Shown: positions 1 to 8,459, counted from the stretch's first letter. The stretch is DNA of 33,446 nt from Pseudoduganella buxea (GCF_009720835.1 NZ_WNKZ01000073.1:1-33446), one strand, 5' to 3'. Notes: a model not told the origin generated them from the sequence alone. Numbers and translations are program-made.

Positions 1-290
1 CCGCCACGCCGGCCACGCCACCGGCCGCCACGCCGGCCACGCCGGCCGCCGGCGCCAACGCGCTGGTGCTGCAGGTGAACGAGGATTCGTGGATCGAGAT
101 CCGCCGTCCCGGCGCCAAGCCGCTGATTTCGCGCCTCGTCAAGGCCGGCAGCACGGAAACCTTCGAGATCGATCGCCAGTCCACCCTGGTGGTGGGCAAA
201 CCCGATGCCGTGCGCGCCACCTTGCGTGGCCAGCCGCTGGACCTGCCGAAGATCCCGAACGGCACAATCGCCCGCGTCACCGTCAAGTGA
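1..290 (+). CDS. rodZ: RodZ-like protein, C-terminal part (5' end outside window)
   Basis: The reading frame is open from base 3 and ends at the TGA at 288-290. It begins with an Ala/Thr/Pro-rich linker (repeated ATP/AAT units), followed by a compact beta-rich domain of about 75 residues with the pattern VNEDSWIEIR near its start and IPNGTIARVTVK at the end. This matches the C-terminal periplasmic DUF4115 domain of RodZ, the transmembrane cytoskeletal adaptor that links MreB to the cell-wall elongation machinery. The helix-turn-helix and membrane segment would lie upstream of the window. RodZ directly before ispG is a common arrangement in proteobacteria, and that context supports the call. 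The ATP/AAT linker is low-complexity at the DNA level and could slip in replication. The domain alone does not exclude another DUF4115 protein. Confidence 0.72.
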   Translation, partial: ATPATPPAATPATPAAGANALVLQVNEDSWIEIRRPGAKPLISRLVKAGSTETFEIDRQSTLVVGKPDAVRATLRGQPLDLPKIPNGTIARVTVK

Positions 291-336
291 CGCCGCCGAT
301 TTCGCCTGAACCTTTATCCAGTCCGCCAACTCCGTA

Positions 337-1626
337 ATGAGCATGTCTTCCCTGATTACCCCGGCCGCCTTCGCGCAGGCCATTCCATCCGGTCCCACCC
401 CGCGCCGCGCCAGCCACGGCGTGCTGGTGGCGCATGGCGCCCGCAAGGTGTGGGTCGGCGGCGACAATCCCGTCGTCGTGCAGTCGATGACCAACACCGA
501 CACGGCCGATGCCGTCGGCACGGCCATCCAGATCAAGGAGCTGGCCCGCGCCGGCTCCGAGCTGGTGCGCCTGACGGTGGACCGGCCCGAGGCCGCCGCC
601 GCCGTGCCGTATATCCGCGAGCAGCTGGACCGCATGGACATCGACGTGCCGCTGGTGGGCGACTTCCACTACAACGGCCATACCCTGCTGACGGACTATC
701 CGGACTGCGCGGCGGCCCTGTCGAAGTACCGCATCAATCCGGGCAACGTGGGCAAGGGCGCCAAGCGCGACACCCAGTTCGCCCAGATGATCGAAGTGGC
801 GATCCGCCACGACAAGCCGGTACGCATCGGCGTCAACTGGGGCTCGCTGGACCAGGCCCTGCTGGCCCGCATCATGGACGAGAACGCCGGCCGCGCGCAG
901 CCGTGGAGCGCCCAGGCCGTGATGTACGAAGCCCTGATCACGTCGGCCATCGAGAACGCCGTGCGGGCCGAGGAAATCGGCCTTTCCAAGGACAAGATCA
1001 TCCTGTCCTGTAAAGTGTCGGGCGTGCAGGACCTGATCGCCGTCTACCGCGCGCTGGCGCAGCGCTGCGATTACCCGCTGCACCTGGGCCTGACGGAAGC
1101 GGGCATGGGCAGCAAGGGCATCGTCGCCTCGACCGCCGCCTTGTCCGTGCTGCTGCAGGAAGGCATCGGCGACACCATCCGCATTTCGCTGACGCCCGAG
1201 CCGGGGGGCGACCGCACCAAGGAAGTCGTGGTGGGCCAGGAGATCCTGCAGACCATGGGGCTGCGCAAGTTCGCGCCAATGGTCATCGCCTGCCCGGGCT
1301 GCGGCCGCACGACGTCGACGACGTTCCAGGAACTGGCCGACGATATCCAGACTTTCCTGCGCGAGCAGATGCCGGAATGGAAAAAGACCCACCCGGGCGT
1401 GGAGGCGATGAACGTGGCCGTGATGGGCTGCATCGTCAACGGCCCGGGCGAATCGAAGCACGCCAATATCGGCATCAGCCTGCCCGGCACGGGCGAGTCG
1501 CCCGCCGCCCCCGTGTTCGTCGACGGCCAGAAGGTCGCCACCCTGCGCGGCGATGCCATCGTGCAGGAGTTCCAGCAGATCGTGCTGGATTACGTGCAGA
1601 AGAACTATTCACCAGTTACCGCCTAA
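337..1626 (+). CDS. ispG: 4-hydroxy-3-methylbut-2-enyl diphosphate synthase (flavodoxin)
   Basis: IspG (GcpE) reduces 2-C-methyl-D-erythritol 2,4-cyclodiphosphate to HMBPP, the penultimate step of the non-mevalonate isoprenoid pathway, in the cytoplasm with a [4Fe-4S] cluster. The 429-residue protein has the expected TIM-barrel start (VVVQSMTNTDTAD, residues 47-59) and VGDFHYNG (108-115). The three cluster cysteines are visible: Cys319 and Cys322 in ACPGCGRT, and Cys365 in MGCIVNGPGES. Length fits the two-domain bacterial form. It lies 46 bases after rodZ and 17 bases before hisS, so the genes are probably cotranscribed. Two starts are possible, ATG at 337 or 343, and neither has a strong Shine-Dalgarno sequence. 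The first is used here; the difference is only two residues. Confidence 0.97.
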   Translation: MSMSSLITPAAFAQAIPSGPTPRRASHGVLVAHGARKVWVGGDNPVVVQSMTNTDTADAVGTAIQIKELARAGSELVRLTVDRPEAAAAVPYIREQLDRMDIDVPLVGDFHYNGHTLLTDYPDCAAALSKYRINPGNVGKGAKRDTQFAQMIEVAIRHDKPVRIGVNWGSLDQALLARIMDENAGRAQPWSAQAVMYEALITSAIENAVRAEEIGLSKDKIILSCKVSGVQDLIAVYRALAQRCDYPLHLGLTEAGMGSKGIVASTAALSVLLQEGIGDTIRISLTPEPGGDRTKEVVVGQEILQTMGLRKFAPMVIACPGCGRTTSTTFQELADDIQTFLREQMPEWKKTHPGVEAMNVAVMGCIVNGPGESKHANIGISLPGTGESPAAPVFVDGQKVATLRGDAIVQEFQQIVLDYVQKNYSPVTA

Positions 1627-1643
1627 GTTAGCGCTTTATACTC

Positions 1644-2987
1644 ATGTCTGATAATAAAAAACCTGAAAAGATCGCGGCAATCAAGGGGATGAACGACATC
1701 CTGCCGGCCGACGCCCACCTGTGGGAGATCTTCGAGAACACCGCCCAGTCGATCCTGCAAAGCTACGGCTACCAGAACATCCGCACGCCCATCGTCGAGG
1801 AGACGCGCCTGTTCGCGCGCGCCATCGGCGCCGTCACGGACATCGTCGAGAAAGAGATGTACTCGTTCACCGATTCGATGAACGGCGACCAGCTGACCCT
1901 GCGCCCGGAAGGCACGGCCGGTGTCGTGCGCGCCGTGCTGGAACATAACCTGGTCTACGAAGGACCGAAGCGCCTGTGGTACAAGGGCCAGATGTTCCGC
2001 CATGAGCGGCCGCAGCGCGGGCGCTATCGCCAGTTCCACCAGTTCGGCGCCGAAGCCGTCGGCTTCGCCGGCCCGGACATCGACGCGGAACTGATCATGC
2101 TGTGCCGCCGCCTGTGGGATGACCTTGGGCTGGAGAACATCCGCCTGGAACTGAACTCGATCGGCGACGCGGACGAGCGCGCGCGCCACCGCGTCGACCT
2201 GATCGCCTACCTGGAGCAGCACGAAGCGATCCTGGACGCGGAAGCCAAGCGCCGCCTGCATACGAATCCGCTGCGCATCCTGGACACGAAGAATCCGGCC
2301 ATGCAGGAGATGGTCAACGGCGCGCCGAAGCTGCTGGACTACCTGGGCGAGGCGTCGCGTGCCCACTTCGACGGCGTACGCAAGATCCTCGACCGCAACA
2401 ACGTGCCGTACACGGTCAATACGCGCCTGGTGCGCGGCATCGACTACTACAACCGCACCGTGTTCGAATGGGTCACGGACGAACTGGGCGCGCAGGGCAC
2501 CGTGTGCGCCGGCGGCCGTTACGATCCGCTCATCGAAATGTTCGGCGGTAAGCCGACCCCCGGTGTCGGCTTCGCCATGGGCATCGAACGCCTGATCGAG
2601 CTGATGAAGTCGGCCGGCGAGACGGCCGCGCCGAACCAGTGCGACGTCTACCTGGTGCACCAGGGCGAGGAAGCCCAGATCCAGGCCTTCATCCTGGGCG
2701 AGCGCCTGCGCGACGCCGGCCTGGACGTGATCCTGCACTGCGCCACGCCGACCGGCGCGGGCAGCTTCAAGAGCCAGATGAAGAAGGCCGATGGCAGCGG
2801 CGCCGCCTTCGCCGTCATCATCGGCGAAGACGAAGTGGCCAACAATACGGCCACCGTCAAGGCCATGCGCGGCGCCGAAGGCGAGCAGCAGCAGGTCGCC
2901 GTGCCGTTCGACGGCGTGGTCGACCACCTGGTGAACGAGATCACCTGCGGCGACGACTGCGACCACGACCACCATTACCACCATTAA
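1644..2987 (+). CDS. hisS: Histidine--tRNA ligase with a His-rich C-terminal tail
   Basis: This class II aminoacyl-tRNA synthetase charges tRNA-His in the cytoplasm. The 447-residue protein shows the N-terminal IKGMNDILP, class II motif 2 (FRHERPQRGRYRQFHQ, residues 118-133), the histidine-specific box LVRGIDYY (262-269), the glycine-rich AGGRYD (289-294) and motif 3 around GVGFAMGIERL. The anticodon-binding domain follows from about residue 333. The last 13 residues (435-447) form an Asp/His/Cys tail with six His, four Asp and two Cys, which is not part of the usual HisRS fold and could bind metal. It follows ispG after 17 bases and precedes the YfgM-like gene. No strong ribosome site is seen before the ATG. 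Confidence 0.97.
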   Translation: MSDNKKPEKIAAIKGMNDILPADAHLWEIFENTAQSILQSYGYQNIRTPIVEETRLFARAIGAVTDIVEKEMYSFTDSMNGDQLTLRPEGTAGVVRAVLEHNLVYEGPKRLWYKGQMFRHERPQRGRYRQFHQFGAEAVGFAGPDIDAELIMLCRRLWDDLGLENIRLELNSIGDADERARHRVDLIAYLEQHEAILDAEAKRRLHTNPLRILDTKNPAMQEMVNGAPKLLDYLGEASRAHFDGVRKILDRNNVPYTVNTRLVRGIDYYNRTVFEWVTDELGAQGTVCAGGRYDPLIEMFGGKPTPGVGFAMGIERLIELMKSAGETAAPNQCDVYLVHQGEEAQIQAFILGERLRDAGLDVILHCATPTGAGSFKSQMKKADGSGAAFAVIIGEDEVANNTATVKAMRGAEGEQQQVAVPFDGVVDHLVNEITCGDDCDHDHHYHH

Positions 2988-3031
2988 TTCAACCATCCAA
3001 CCCGCACGACGTTGCGAGAAGTGAGACAAGC

Positions 3032-3688
3032 ATGGCATACGATCTCGAAGAACAAGAACAACTGGCCAGCCTGAAGGCCTGGTGGGCGAAGTACGGCAAC
3101 GCCGCGACCTGGGTCGTCATCGCCGGCCTGGCCGCTTATTCCGGCTGGACCGGCTGGAACTACTACCAGCGTACCCAGTCGAGCGAAGCATCGGCGCTGT
3201 TCGATGAAATGCAGGGCGCCGTCGGCAAGGACAACGCCAAGGTGCAGCGCGCCGCCGCCGACATCGAAAGCCGCTACGGCAGCACCGTGTATGCGCAGAT
3301 GGGTGCCCTGACGGCCGCCAAGAGCGCCTTCGAAGCCAAGGACATCAAGGCCGCCAAGGCCAACCTGCAGTGGGTGATCGAGCACGGCAACGAGGAATAC
3401 AAGGCGCTGGCGCGCGTGCGCCTGGCCGGCGTGCTGCTGGACGAGAAAGCCTACGACGAGGCGCTGAAGGTGCTGGGGGGCGACGTGCCGCCGCAGTTCG
3501 CCGCCAGCGTCAACGACCGCAAGGGCGATATCCTGGCCGCGCAGAACAAGCTGGCCGAGGCCCGCACGGCCTACCAGGCCGCGCTGTCGGGCATCGACAA
3601 GAAAAGCCCGGCGCGACAGCTGATCGAACTCAAGCTCGAAGCCGTCGGCGGCACCGTGCCCGAAGAGAAGCCGGCCGCGGCGGCCTAA
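3032..3688 (+). CDS. YfgM-like membrane-anchored tetratricopeptide protein
   Basis: The 218-residue protein has a short cytoplasmic N-terminus rich in acidic residues (MAYDLEEQEQLASLKAWW), one membrane segment at about residues 24-44, and a periplasmic helical region with TPR-like repeats. This is the architecture of the YfgM / TPR_21 family, described in E. coli as an ancillary SecYEG-PpiD partner that helps proteins leaving the translocon. Its position between hisS and bamB is the same as yfgM in E. coli, which supports the assignment. The start at 3032 was chosen because an in-frame reading from farther upstream only covers the hisS 3' end in another frame. The Ala-rich C-terminus (EEKPAAAA) is ordinary. 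Family assignment is firm; function is inferred from homology. Confidence 0.88.
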   Translation: MAYDLEEQEQLASLKAWWAKYGNAATWVVIAGLAAYSGWTGWNYYQRTQSSEASALFDEMQGAVGKDNAKVQRAAADIESRYGSTVYAQMGALTAAKSAFEAKDIKAAKANLQWVIEHGNEEYKALARVRLAGVLLDEKAYDEALKVLGGDVPPQFAASVNDRKGDILAAQNKLAEARTAYQAALSGIDKKSPARQLIELKLEAVGGTVPEEKPAAAA

Positions 3689-3798
3689 GGCGCCGGCACC
3701 TGCGTCCGAATCTGCATCCGACACTGCGTCACCGTCCGCCCGCGCCTTCGCTGCGCGCGGGCCGCAAGCCCCACCCCAAGAGGAGCAAGTAAAAACTT

Positions 3799-4953
3799 AT
3801 GCGTATCACCGGAAAAGTAATCGGCGTGAGCCTGCTGGCCATGACCGCGGGTTGCGGTACCCTCGGCTCCCTGAATCCGTTCAAGGAAAAAGAAAAGAAC
3901 CCCCCGGCGAAGCTGGTCGACATCAAGTCGCCGATCCCGGCGCGCATCGTGTGGAAGCATTCGGTCGGCAAGGCCGGCCTGTACGTGTTCTCGCCGGCCC
4001 TGGCCGACAACAGCGTGTTCGTGGCCGACAACGGCGGCAACGTCGAACGCCTCGATGCCGCCACCGGCAAGTCGCAGTGGCGCATCAAGGCCGGCACCGA
4101 CCTGACCGCGGGCGTGGGCTCGAACGGCAAGGTGGTGGCGGTGGGCGGCACCAAGGGCCAGGTCCTGGCCTTCGATGCGGCCAACGGCAACCAGTTGTGG
4201 AAGGTGCAGGCATCGTCGGAAGTGCTGTCGGCACCGGCCGTCAGCGACGAGCTGGTGATCGTGCGCAGCATGGACAACAAGATCACGGCCTACGACATCA
4301 AGACGGGCGAACGCAAGTGGTTCATCCAGCGCACGACGCCGCCGCTGACCCTGCGTAACGCGCCGGGCCTGGTGGTGGCCGCGCCGAACGTCTACATCGC
4401 CCAGCCGGCCGGACGCCTGCTGGCGCTGGCCCTGTCGAACGGCGTGCCGCGCTTCGAAGTGCCCGTGGCCGAGCCACGCGGCACGACGGAACTGGAACGC
4501 GTGTCCGACATCGGCGGCAATCCGGTGGTGCTGGGCAGCGATATCTGCGCCGTCACCTACCAGGGCAAGGTCGGCTGCTTCGACCTGCAGACGGGCGTGC
4601 CGCGCTGGACCAAGGAGACTTCGTCCGACGTGGGCGTGGCCGTCGACCAGCGCTTCGTCTTCGTCGCCGACGACAAGGGCGCCGTGGCGGCCTACAGCCG
4701 CGAAGGCGGCCAGAGCGCGTGGAAGAACGATTCGCTGGCCAACCGCGTGCTGTCGACGCCCCTGTCGTACGGCCGGGTCGTGGCCGTGGGCGACTTCCAG
4801 GGCTACGTGCACCTGCTGTCGCGCGAGGATGGCGCGCTGCTGGGCCGGGTGGCCATCGACAGCAGTGCCATCCAATCCGCGCCCGTCGTATCGGGCTCGA
4901 ACATGATTTTCCAGACCCAGGCGGGCACCGTGGCCGCCATCGCGGTCGAGTAA
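3799..4953 (+). CDS. bamB: Outer membrane protein assembly factor BamB (lipoprotein)
   Basis: BamB is the beta-propeller lipoprotein of the BAM complex, which folds and inserts outer-membrane beta-barrel proteins. The 384-residue product starts with a lipoprotein signal peptide ending in MTAGC (lipidated Cys19), then carries PQQ-like propeller blades with repeated motifs such as ERLDAATGKSQWR, AFDAANGNQLWK, AYDIKTGERKW and CFDLQTGVPRW. The residue at lipobox position -3 is Thr rather than Leu, which is slightly unusual. A GAGGAG ribosome site lies about 11 bases before the ATG. The gene sits between the YfgM-like gene and der, the conserved order in proteobacteria. The 98-base gap to der holds a GC-rich hairpin. 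Confidence 0.95.
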   Translation: MRITGKVIGVSLLAMTAGCGTLGSLNPFKEKEKNPPAKLVDIKSPIPARIVWKHSVGKAGLYVFSPALADNSVFVADNGGNVERLDAATGKSQWRIKAGTDLTAGVGSNGKVVAVGGTKGQVLAFDAANGNQLWKVQASSEVLSAPAVSDELVIVRSMDNKITAYDIKTGERKWFIQRTTPPLTLRNAPGLVVAAPNVYIAQPAGRLLALALSNGVPRFEVPVAEPRGTTELERVSDIGGNPVVLGSDICAVTYQGKVGCFDLQTGVPRWTKETSSDVGVAVDQRFVFVADDKGAVAAYSREGGQSAWKNDSLANRVLSTPLSYGRVVAVGDFQGYVHLLSREDGALLGRVAIDSSAIQSAPVVSGSNMIFQTQAGTVAAIAVE

Positions 4954-4968
4954 GTCGTCATTTGTAAA

Positions 4969-4991
4969 ACCGGCCGCAAGGCGCGGCCGGT
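4969..4991 (+). terminator. GC-rich hairpin after bamB (possible weak terminator)
   Basis: A perfect 9-bp inverted repeat (ACCGGCCGC, loop AAGGC, GCGGCCGGT) lies 15 bases after the bamB stop. There is no T-run after it, so it may be an mRNA-stabilising hairpin or a partial terminator rather than a full intrinsic terminator. der starts 61 bases farther on and may still be read from upstream. Confidence 0.4.
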
Positions 4992-5051
4992 GTGGAATTC
5001 CTAAAACCCTGCAGTAATAATGACCGCCTTGGCGGTTGAGTTGAAATAAAA

Positions 5052-6395
5052 ATGAAGCCGGTTATAGCACTCGTGGGTCGCCCGAACGTCGGGAAATCGA
5101 CCCTATTCAATCGTCTGACCCGCTCGCGCGATGCGCTGGTGGCGGACTTGCCTGGCCTGACGCGCGATCGTCACTATGGCGAGGGCCGCATTGGCGAACG
5201 TCCCTTCCTGGTCATCGATACGGGCGGTTTCGAACCGGTCGCCAAGGAAGGCATCATGTTCCAGATGGCCCTGCAGACGAAGCAGGCCGTGGCCGAGGCG
5301 GACGTCGTCGTCTTCCTCGTCGACGGGCGCCAGGGCATGACCCCGCACGACAAGACCATCACGGACTTCCTGCGCAAGAGCGGCCGTCCCGTGCTGCTGG
5401 TGGTGAACAAGGCCGAGGGCATGAAGTACACCTCGGCCGTGTCCGATTTCTACGAACTGGGCCTGGGCGATCCGTATGCGATTTCCGGCGCCCACGGCGA
5501 CGGCGTGCACGACCTGGTGCAGGAAGCGCTGGACAAGGCCTTCTCGTCCCGCCCGGACAATGCCGAGGAACTGCTGCCGGCCGAGCGCGGCATCAAGCTG
5601 GCCCTGGTGGGCCGCCCGAACGTGGGCAAGTCCACCCTGATCAACACGCTGCTGGGCGAAGAGCGCGTGATCGCCTTCGACATGCCGGGCACGACGCGCG
5701 ACTCGATCGAGATTCCGTTCGAGCGCGACGGCAGGCACTACACGCTGATCGACACGGCCGGCATCCGCCGCCGCGGCAAGGTGTTCGAAGCCATCGAGAA
5801 GTTCTCGGTGGTGAAGACCCTGCAGTCGATCTCGGAAGCGAACGTCGTCGTGCTGATGCTGGACGCCCAGCAGGACATCTCCGAACAGGATGCCCACATC
5901 GCCGGCTTCATCCTGGAAAGCGGTCGCGCCCTGGTGCTGGCCGTGAACAAGTGGGACGGCCTGACGTCGGACCAGCGCGACCAGGTCAAGATGGACATGG
6001 ACCGCAAGCTGGACTTCCTCGGCTTCGCCAAGACCCACTTCATCTCCGCCCTGAAGGGCACGGGCATCGGCCCGCTGATGAAGTCCGTCGACGCGGCCTA
6101 CGGTGCGGCCATGGCCAACCTGACGACGCCGAAGCTGACGCGCGCGTTGCAGGAAGCGGTCGAGAAGCAGGAACCGAAGCGCAAGGGCGGCCTGCGGCCG
6201 AAGATGCGCTACGCCCACCAGGGCGGCATGAATCCGCCGATCATCGTTATCCACGGCAATTCGCTGGACGCCATCACGGACCCGTACAAGCGCTACCTGG
6301 AAAAGCACTTCCGCGATACCTTCCAGCTGGTCGGCACGCCGCTGCGCATCGAATTGCGCACGGGTAAAAATCCTTTCGACAAGCGCAAGGAGTAA
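5052..6395 (+). CDS. der: Ribosome biogenesis GTPase Der (EngA)
   Basis: Der is an essential tandem-domain GTPase that acts in maturation of the 50S ribosomal subunit. The 447-residue protein contains two complete G domains: the first P-loop GRPNVGKST at residues 9-17 with G3 DTGG and G4 NKAE, and the second GRPNVGKST at 187-195 with DTAGI and NKWD. A KH-like RNA-binding domain follows from about residue 355 to the basic C-terminus. Length is standard. It is the last gene of the forward rodZ-der group; the next 610 bases contain no gene but a tandem repeat array. The ribosome site is weak (GAAAT stretch before ATG). Confidence 0.97.
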   Translation: MKPVIALVGRPNVGKSTLFNRLTRSRDALVADLPGLTRDRHYGEGRIGERPFLVIDTGGFEPVAKEGIMFQMALQTKQAVAEADVVVFLVDGRQGMTPHDKTITDFLRKSGRPVLLVVNKAEGMKYTSAVSDFYELGLGDPYAISGAHGDGVHDLVQEALDKAFSSRPDNAEELLPAERGIKLALVGRPNVGKSTLINTLLGEERVIAFDMPGTTRDSIEIPFERDGRHYTLIDTAGIRRRGKVFEAIEKFSVVKTLQSISEANVVVLMLDAQQDISEQDAHIAGFILESGRALVLAVNKWDGLTSDQRDQVKMDMDRKLDFLGFAKTHFISALKGTGIGPLMKSVDAAYGAAMANLTTPKLTRALQEAVEKQEPKRKGGLRPKMRYAHQGGMNPPIIVIHGNSLDAITDPYKRYLEKHFRDTFQLVGTPLRIELRTGKNPFDKRKE

Positions 6396-6406
6396 CGCCG
6401 GCCGGT

Positions 6407-6575
6407 GGGGTCTGTCCCCGTTAAGTGAAGGCCCTAGTGCTCGCCACCAGCGTAACAAGGGGACTGACCCCATTTTTTTAGCCAGCGCCTCAATGATGCC
6501 AGCAAAAAATGGGGTCAGTCCCCTGGCAAGGCTATCGGCAAGCGCGGAAGCCGTCCCTTAACGGGGACAGACCCC
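6407..6575. repeat. Compound palindromic repeat, copy 1
   Basis: A 169-base unit built as nested inverted repeats. The outer arms are GGGGTCTGTCCCCGTTAAG (from 6407) and CTTAACGGGGACAGACCCC (to 6575). The inner arms are GGGGACTGACCCC (6459-6471) plus a T-run and GCCAGCG, against GCCAGC, an A-run and GGGGTCAGTCCCC (6511-6523). Each 13-mer is itself close to palindromic. The unit looks like a REP/BIME-type intergenic element. It begins 11 bases after the der stop. No coding content is credible; the short frames crossing it run through both palindromes. Confidence 0.8.
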
Positions 6576-6590
6576 ATAGCCAGTGCGGCC

Positions 6591-6759
6591 GGGGTCCGTC
6601 CCCGTTAAGTGAAGGCTCAAGTGCTCGCCACCAGCGCAACAAGGGGACTGCCCCCATTTTTTTAGCCAGCGCCTCGATGACGCCAGCAAAAAATGGGGTC
6701 AGTCCCCTGGCAAAGCTATCGGCAAGCACGGAAGCCACCACTTAACGGGGACAGACCCC
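6591..6759. repeat. Compound palindromic repeat, copy 2
   Basis: This is a second copy of the 169-base element, offset by 184 bases from copy 1 and separated from it by a 15-base spacer. It has the same nested layout: GGGGTCCGTCCCC (6591-6603), GGGGACTGCCCCC (6643-6655), GGGGTCAGTCCCC (6695-6707) and GGGGACAGACCCC (6747-6759). Substitutions relative to copy 1 are scattered and few (for example one base in each of the first two 13-mers). An extra GGGGACAGACCCC follows at 6763-6775, as if a third copy had been truncated. Confidence 0.8.
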
Positions 6760-6762
6760 GTA

Positions 6763-6775
6763 GGGGACAGACCCC
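6763..6775. repeat. Extra terminal 13-mer of the palindromic repeat
   Basis: An additional GGGGACAGACCCC lies 3 bases after copy 2 and is identical to the right end of both copies. It suggests an incomplete further unit or end-to-end growth of the array. From 6776 to 7008 no gene is visible; this stretch is the hfq leader. Confidence 0.7.
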
Positions 6776-6892
6776 GCATGCACCGGCCCCGCAGGGCACG
6801 AACGCCAAAAAAATCCGCCAGCCCGACCCGTTTTCATCCCGAACGCCCCTGCATAATTCGTAAAAACAGGGTACAGTAGCTTCGAAGCATTT

Positions 6893-6914
6893 CCCACGTG
6901 CGGTGGGGTTTTTT
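6893..6914 (+). terminator. Small hairpin with T-run in the hfq leader
   Basis: A 5-bp stem (CCCAC / GTGGG, loop GTGCG) is followed by a run of six T at 6909-6914, about 95 bases before hfq. It resembles a short intrinsic terminator or a leader attenuator. The stem is short, so this is tentative. Confidence 0.3.
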
Positions 6915-7008
6915 ACCTCTGCAATGAGAATGCAAACGCAACCCGGCAGCACTTGAAATCAAGCGTTTCGCCTCCAATTCCAACACAACAACATAAACTG
7001 GAGCTGTT

Positions 7009-7245
7009 ATGAGCAATAAAGGGCAATTGTTACAAGACCCATTTCTGAATGCGCTGCGCAAAGAGCACGTTCCTGTCTCGATTTATCTGGTCAACGGTAT
7101 CAAGCTGCAAGGCCATATCGAATCCTTCGACCAGTACGTCGTCCTGCTGCGCAATACCGTGACGCAGATGGTCTACAAGCACGCCATCTCGACCGTGGTT
7201 CCGGCCCGCGCCGTCAACCTCAACATCGAATCCGAGGCAGAGTGA
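7009..7245 (+). CDS. hfq: RNA chaperone Hfq
   Basis: Hfq is a ring-shaped Sm-like RNA chaperone that promotes pairing of small RNAs with mRNAs. The 78-residue product has the family start (SNKGQLLQDPFLNALRKEHVPVSIYLVNGIKLQG, positions 2-35), the Sm1 core with FDQYVVLLRN and the Sm2 signature YKHAISTVVP. The C-terminal tail is short, as usual in betaproteobacteria. A GGAGCTGTT ribosome site precedes the ATG. It is followed by hflX 64 bases downstream, the conserved hfq-hflX-hflK-hflC order. Confidence 0.98.
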   Translation: MSNKGQLLQDPFLNALRKEHVPVSIYLVNGIKLQGHIESFDQYVVLLRNTVTQMVYKHAISTVVPARAVNLNIESEAE

Positions 7246-7309
7246 ACGCGTTGATCGTCCAGACAACGCCGTTCATTGCCCAGTCGCTTCAAACTCGCCT
7301 GACCGTCGT

Positions 7310-8455
7310 ATGCGCGCAGCTTTAGTCGGTGTAGATTTCGGTCAGGGCGATTTCGCTGCCAGCATCGAGGAATTGATGCTGCTCGCCCGTTCCGCGGGCG
7401 CGGACCCCATCACGACCATTACCGGCAAGCGCTCCAGCCCCGATGCCGCCTATTTCGTCGGCAGCGGCAAGGCCGACGAGATCGGCCACGCCGCGCAGGA
7501 CCTGAAGCTGGAAATCGTCATCTTCAACCATGCACTGTCGCCGGCCCAGCAGCGTAACCTGGAAAAGCGCCTGAACGTGCGCGTGCTCGACCGCACCAGC
7601 CTGATCCTCGACATCTTCGCCCAGCGGGCCCAGAGCCACGAGGGCAAGCTGCAGGTCGAGCTGGCCCAGCTGCAGCACCTGTCGACCCGCCTGATCCGCG
7701 GCTGGACCCACCTGGAACGGCAAAAGGGCGGTATCGGCCTGCGCGGTCCCGGTGAAACCCAGCTGGAGACGGACCGCCGGCTGATCGGCGAACGGGTCAA
7801 GGCACTGCGGGCCCGCCTGGCCAAGCTGCGCAAGCAGCACGAGACCCAGCGTCGTGCCCGTGGCCGCAACAAGACCTTCTCCGTGTCGCTGGTCGGCTAT
7901 ACCAATGCCGGCAAGTCGACCCTGTTCAACACCATGACGAAGGCCGGCGTGTACGTCGCCGACCAGCTGTTCGCCACCCTGGACACGACCTCGCGCCGCA
8001 TGTACATGGGCGAGGACGCGGGTCACGTCGTCATTTCCGATACGGTCGGCTTCGTGCGCGAGCTGCCGCACCAGCTGGTGGCGGCATTCCGCGCCACCCT
8101 GGAGGAAACCATCCACGCCGACCTGCTGCTGCACGTCGTCGACGCGGCCAGCCCCGTCAAGATGGAGCAGATCGAGCAGGTCAACATGGTGTTGCGCGAG
8201 ATCGGCGCCGATCACATTCCACAGATTCTGGTGTGGAACAAGATCGACGCAGCCGGCCAGGAGCCGGCGGTGGAACGTGATGAATATGATAAAATTTCTC
8301 GCGTTTTCATCAGCGCGCGCACGGGCCAGGGACTGGAACTGCTGCGCGACGCCATCACCGAGGCAGCCAGGGACCAGCGGGAAGCGGACGCCCATCCCCG
8401 CGACGACGTCGCGCCGGACGCTATTTCCACATTCACCCATGTCGGAACACATTAA
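7310..8455 (+). CDS. hflX: GTPase HflX
   Basis: HflX is a ribosome-associated GTPase that binds the 50S subunit and splits or rescues stalled ribosomes, notably under heat stress. The 381-residue protein has the N-terminal HflX domain (FVGSGKADEI near residues 49-58; GGIGLRGPGETQLETDRR, 140-157), a coiled-coil linker and a G domain with P-loop GYTNAGKST (196-204), G3 DTVGF (244-248) and G4 NKID (310-313). The start at 7310 gives the usual N-terminus but lacks a clear ribosome site. The end overlaps or abuts hflK, depending on the hflK start chosen. Confidence 0.96.
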   Translation: MRAALVGVDFGQGDFAASIEELMLLARSAGADPITTITGKRSSPDAAYFVGSGKADEIGHAAQDLKLEIVIFNHALSPAQQRNLEKRLNVRVLDRTSLILDIFAQRAQSHEGKLQVELAQLQHLSTRLIRGWTHLERQKGGIGLRGPGETQLETDRRLIGERVKALRARLAKLRKQHETQRRARGRNKTFSVSLVGYTNAGKSTLFNTMTKAGVYVADQLFATLDTTSRRMYMGEDAGHVVISDTVGFVRELPHQLVAAFRATLEETIHADLLLHVVDAASPVKMEQIEQVNMVLREIGADHIPQILVWNKIDAAGQEPAVERDEYDKISRVFISARTGQGLELLRDAITEAARDQREADAHPRDDVAPDAISTFTHVGTH

Positions 8456-8459
8456 GAAC

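Noticed and set aside
1..60. Short tandem GCC/ACG/CCG repeats resembling a satellite or CRISPR-like array
   Set aside because: They encode the Ala/Thr/Pro linker of RodZ in frame, a normal feature of that protein.
6509..6745. Short frames on both strands across the compound palindromes
   Set aside because: They translate repeat sequence and change with each repeat copy; no ribosome site or family.
8277..8459. Upstream in-frame extension of hflK into hflX
   Set aside because: It would overlap hflX by nearly 180 bases, and its sequence does not resemble an HflK N-terminus.
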